Source: Planctomycetota bacterium (GTDB lineage: Bacteria; Planctomycetota; Phycisphaerae; Sedimentisphaerales; Anaerohalosphaeraceae). From it: a DNA stretch of 52,058 bases. Positions 51,868-52,058 of the stretch are shown piece after piece. The notes beneath the pieces are model-generated. The model had not been told where the DNA came from. It saw only the letters and a list, made by a program, of their open reading frames with translations, and did not search any database. The translations under genes were made by a program, and so were the position numbers. The stretch is from positions 1 through 52,058 of the forward strand of contig DUZQ01000010.1 of assembly GCA_013349435.1 (NCBI GenBank), read 5' to 3'. Within the stretch, counting starts at the first letter, position 1. Each line of letters begins with the position of its first letter.

Positions 51868-52058
51868 ATAGCAACAGAAGAACAAAACAATCAGGCCGGG
51901 ACGACCAACCGCCGCGAAGATTCGTTTTTTGAAACCCTTAGCCTTGATGATAAGCTTTTTACAGTTCACAGGAAGCTCCCTGCTGAATCGCACATTACAC
52001 TTGACGAGCGTTTTTGCGGTGAGTGTTCCAACCGAATATGCACATATATTTGCCCGGC
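51868..52058 (+). CDS. fixX: Ferredoxin-like protein FixX, cut off by the window end, atypical start codon
   Basis: The frame following fixC reads ATEEQNNQAGTTNRREDSFF, LDDKLFTVHRKLPAESHITL and CGECSNRICTYICPG. This is the start of FixX, a ferredoxin that completes the Fix membrane complex. No ATG, GTG or TTG exists between the upstream in-frame stop (51850) and the conserved region. The best initiation site is ATA at 51868, one base after the fixC stop, with GGCGGG upstream. The window ends inside the cysteine-rich part, so completeness cannot be judged. Confidence 0.85.
   Translation, partial: MATEEQNNQAGTTNRREDSFFETLSLDDKLFTVHRKLPAESHITLDERFCGECSNRICTYICP

Overview
The window reads as a chromosomal segment of a Gram-negative, probably anaerobic bacterium, most likely a planctomycete of the Phycisphaerae/Sedimentisphaerales kind. 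That placement is inference. It rests on signal peptidases carrying a zinc ribbon, a fused aroDE, a secreted GH127 glycosidase, pseudopilin-type secretion genes, KDO activation (kdsB), an MCE/Mla protein and a FixABCX electron-transfer module. Most genes are single-copy housekeeping or envelope functions on both strands. Several near-consensus sigma70-type promoters are visible, and two families of dispersed palindromic repeats sit between (and once inside) genes.

Layout. 1-2.5 kb: TPR lipoprotein and lspA in one operon, then a hemerythrin-like protein. 2.6-6.7 kb: rsmE, a COG1031-like radical SAM enzyme, a nitroreductase, tRNA-Ala(CGC), a GIY-YIG pseudogene and a gene-poor stretch ending in a strong terminator. 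6.8-10.6 kb: pseudopilin, MerR-type regulator with an MCE protein, rnpA, a type II secretion F protein and HU. 11-14.2 kb: two tandem, unusually large signal peptidases I. 14.3-18.4 kb: a galactokinase-like GHMP kinase and a phospholipid block (small membrane protein, psd, pssA). 18.8-21.5 kb: a 913-residue protein joining a site-2-protease-like membrane domain to an enolase whose two domains are in circularly permuted order. 21.6-28 kb: membrane protein, comEC, OmpA-type lipoprotein, prepilin peptidase, argG. 28.2-31.3 kb: accessory island of MNT/HEPN toxin-antitoxin genes (one HEPN interrupted by a stop codon), a PIN-like protein and repeats. 31.3-41.2 kb: aroDE, thioredoxin-like lipoprotein, degenerate E2 acyltransferase, a small lipoprotein, divergent pyrG, GH127, FRG-domain protein, and kdsB with an in-frame palindromic-element insertion.

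41.6-52.06 kb holds the most system-like region. A near-consensus promoter precedes a set of unfamiliar genes: tiny glycine-rich membrane-type proteins, a Lys/Ala-rich protein, a HEAT-repeat protein and a coiled-coil protein. A helix-turn-helix protein with a Cys-rich tail follows, then a second copy of the module: a tiny protein and a combined coiled-coil/HEAT protein. The last of these overlaps fixA by 4 nt, and fixB (with a ferredoxin domain), fixC and fixX follow. Three different proteins share one Gly/Ala-rich N-terminal segment. The two HEAT proteins are paralogues ending in the same WRQWW motif, and coiled coil and HEAT are separate genes in one copy but fused in the other. My inference is a membrane-associated scaffold tied to an electron-transferring flavoprotein complex; I do not recognise it as a described system.

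All calls come from reading the sequence and from family knowledge; no database search was run.
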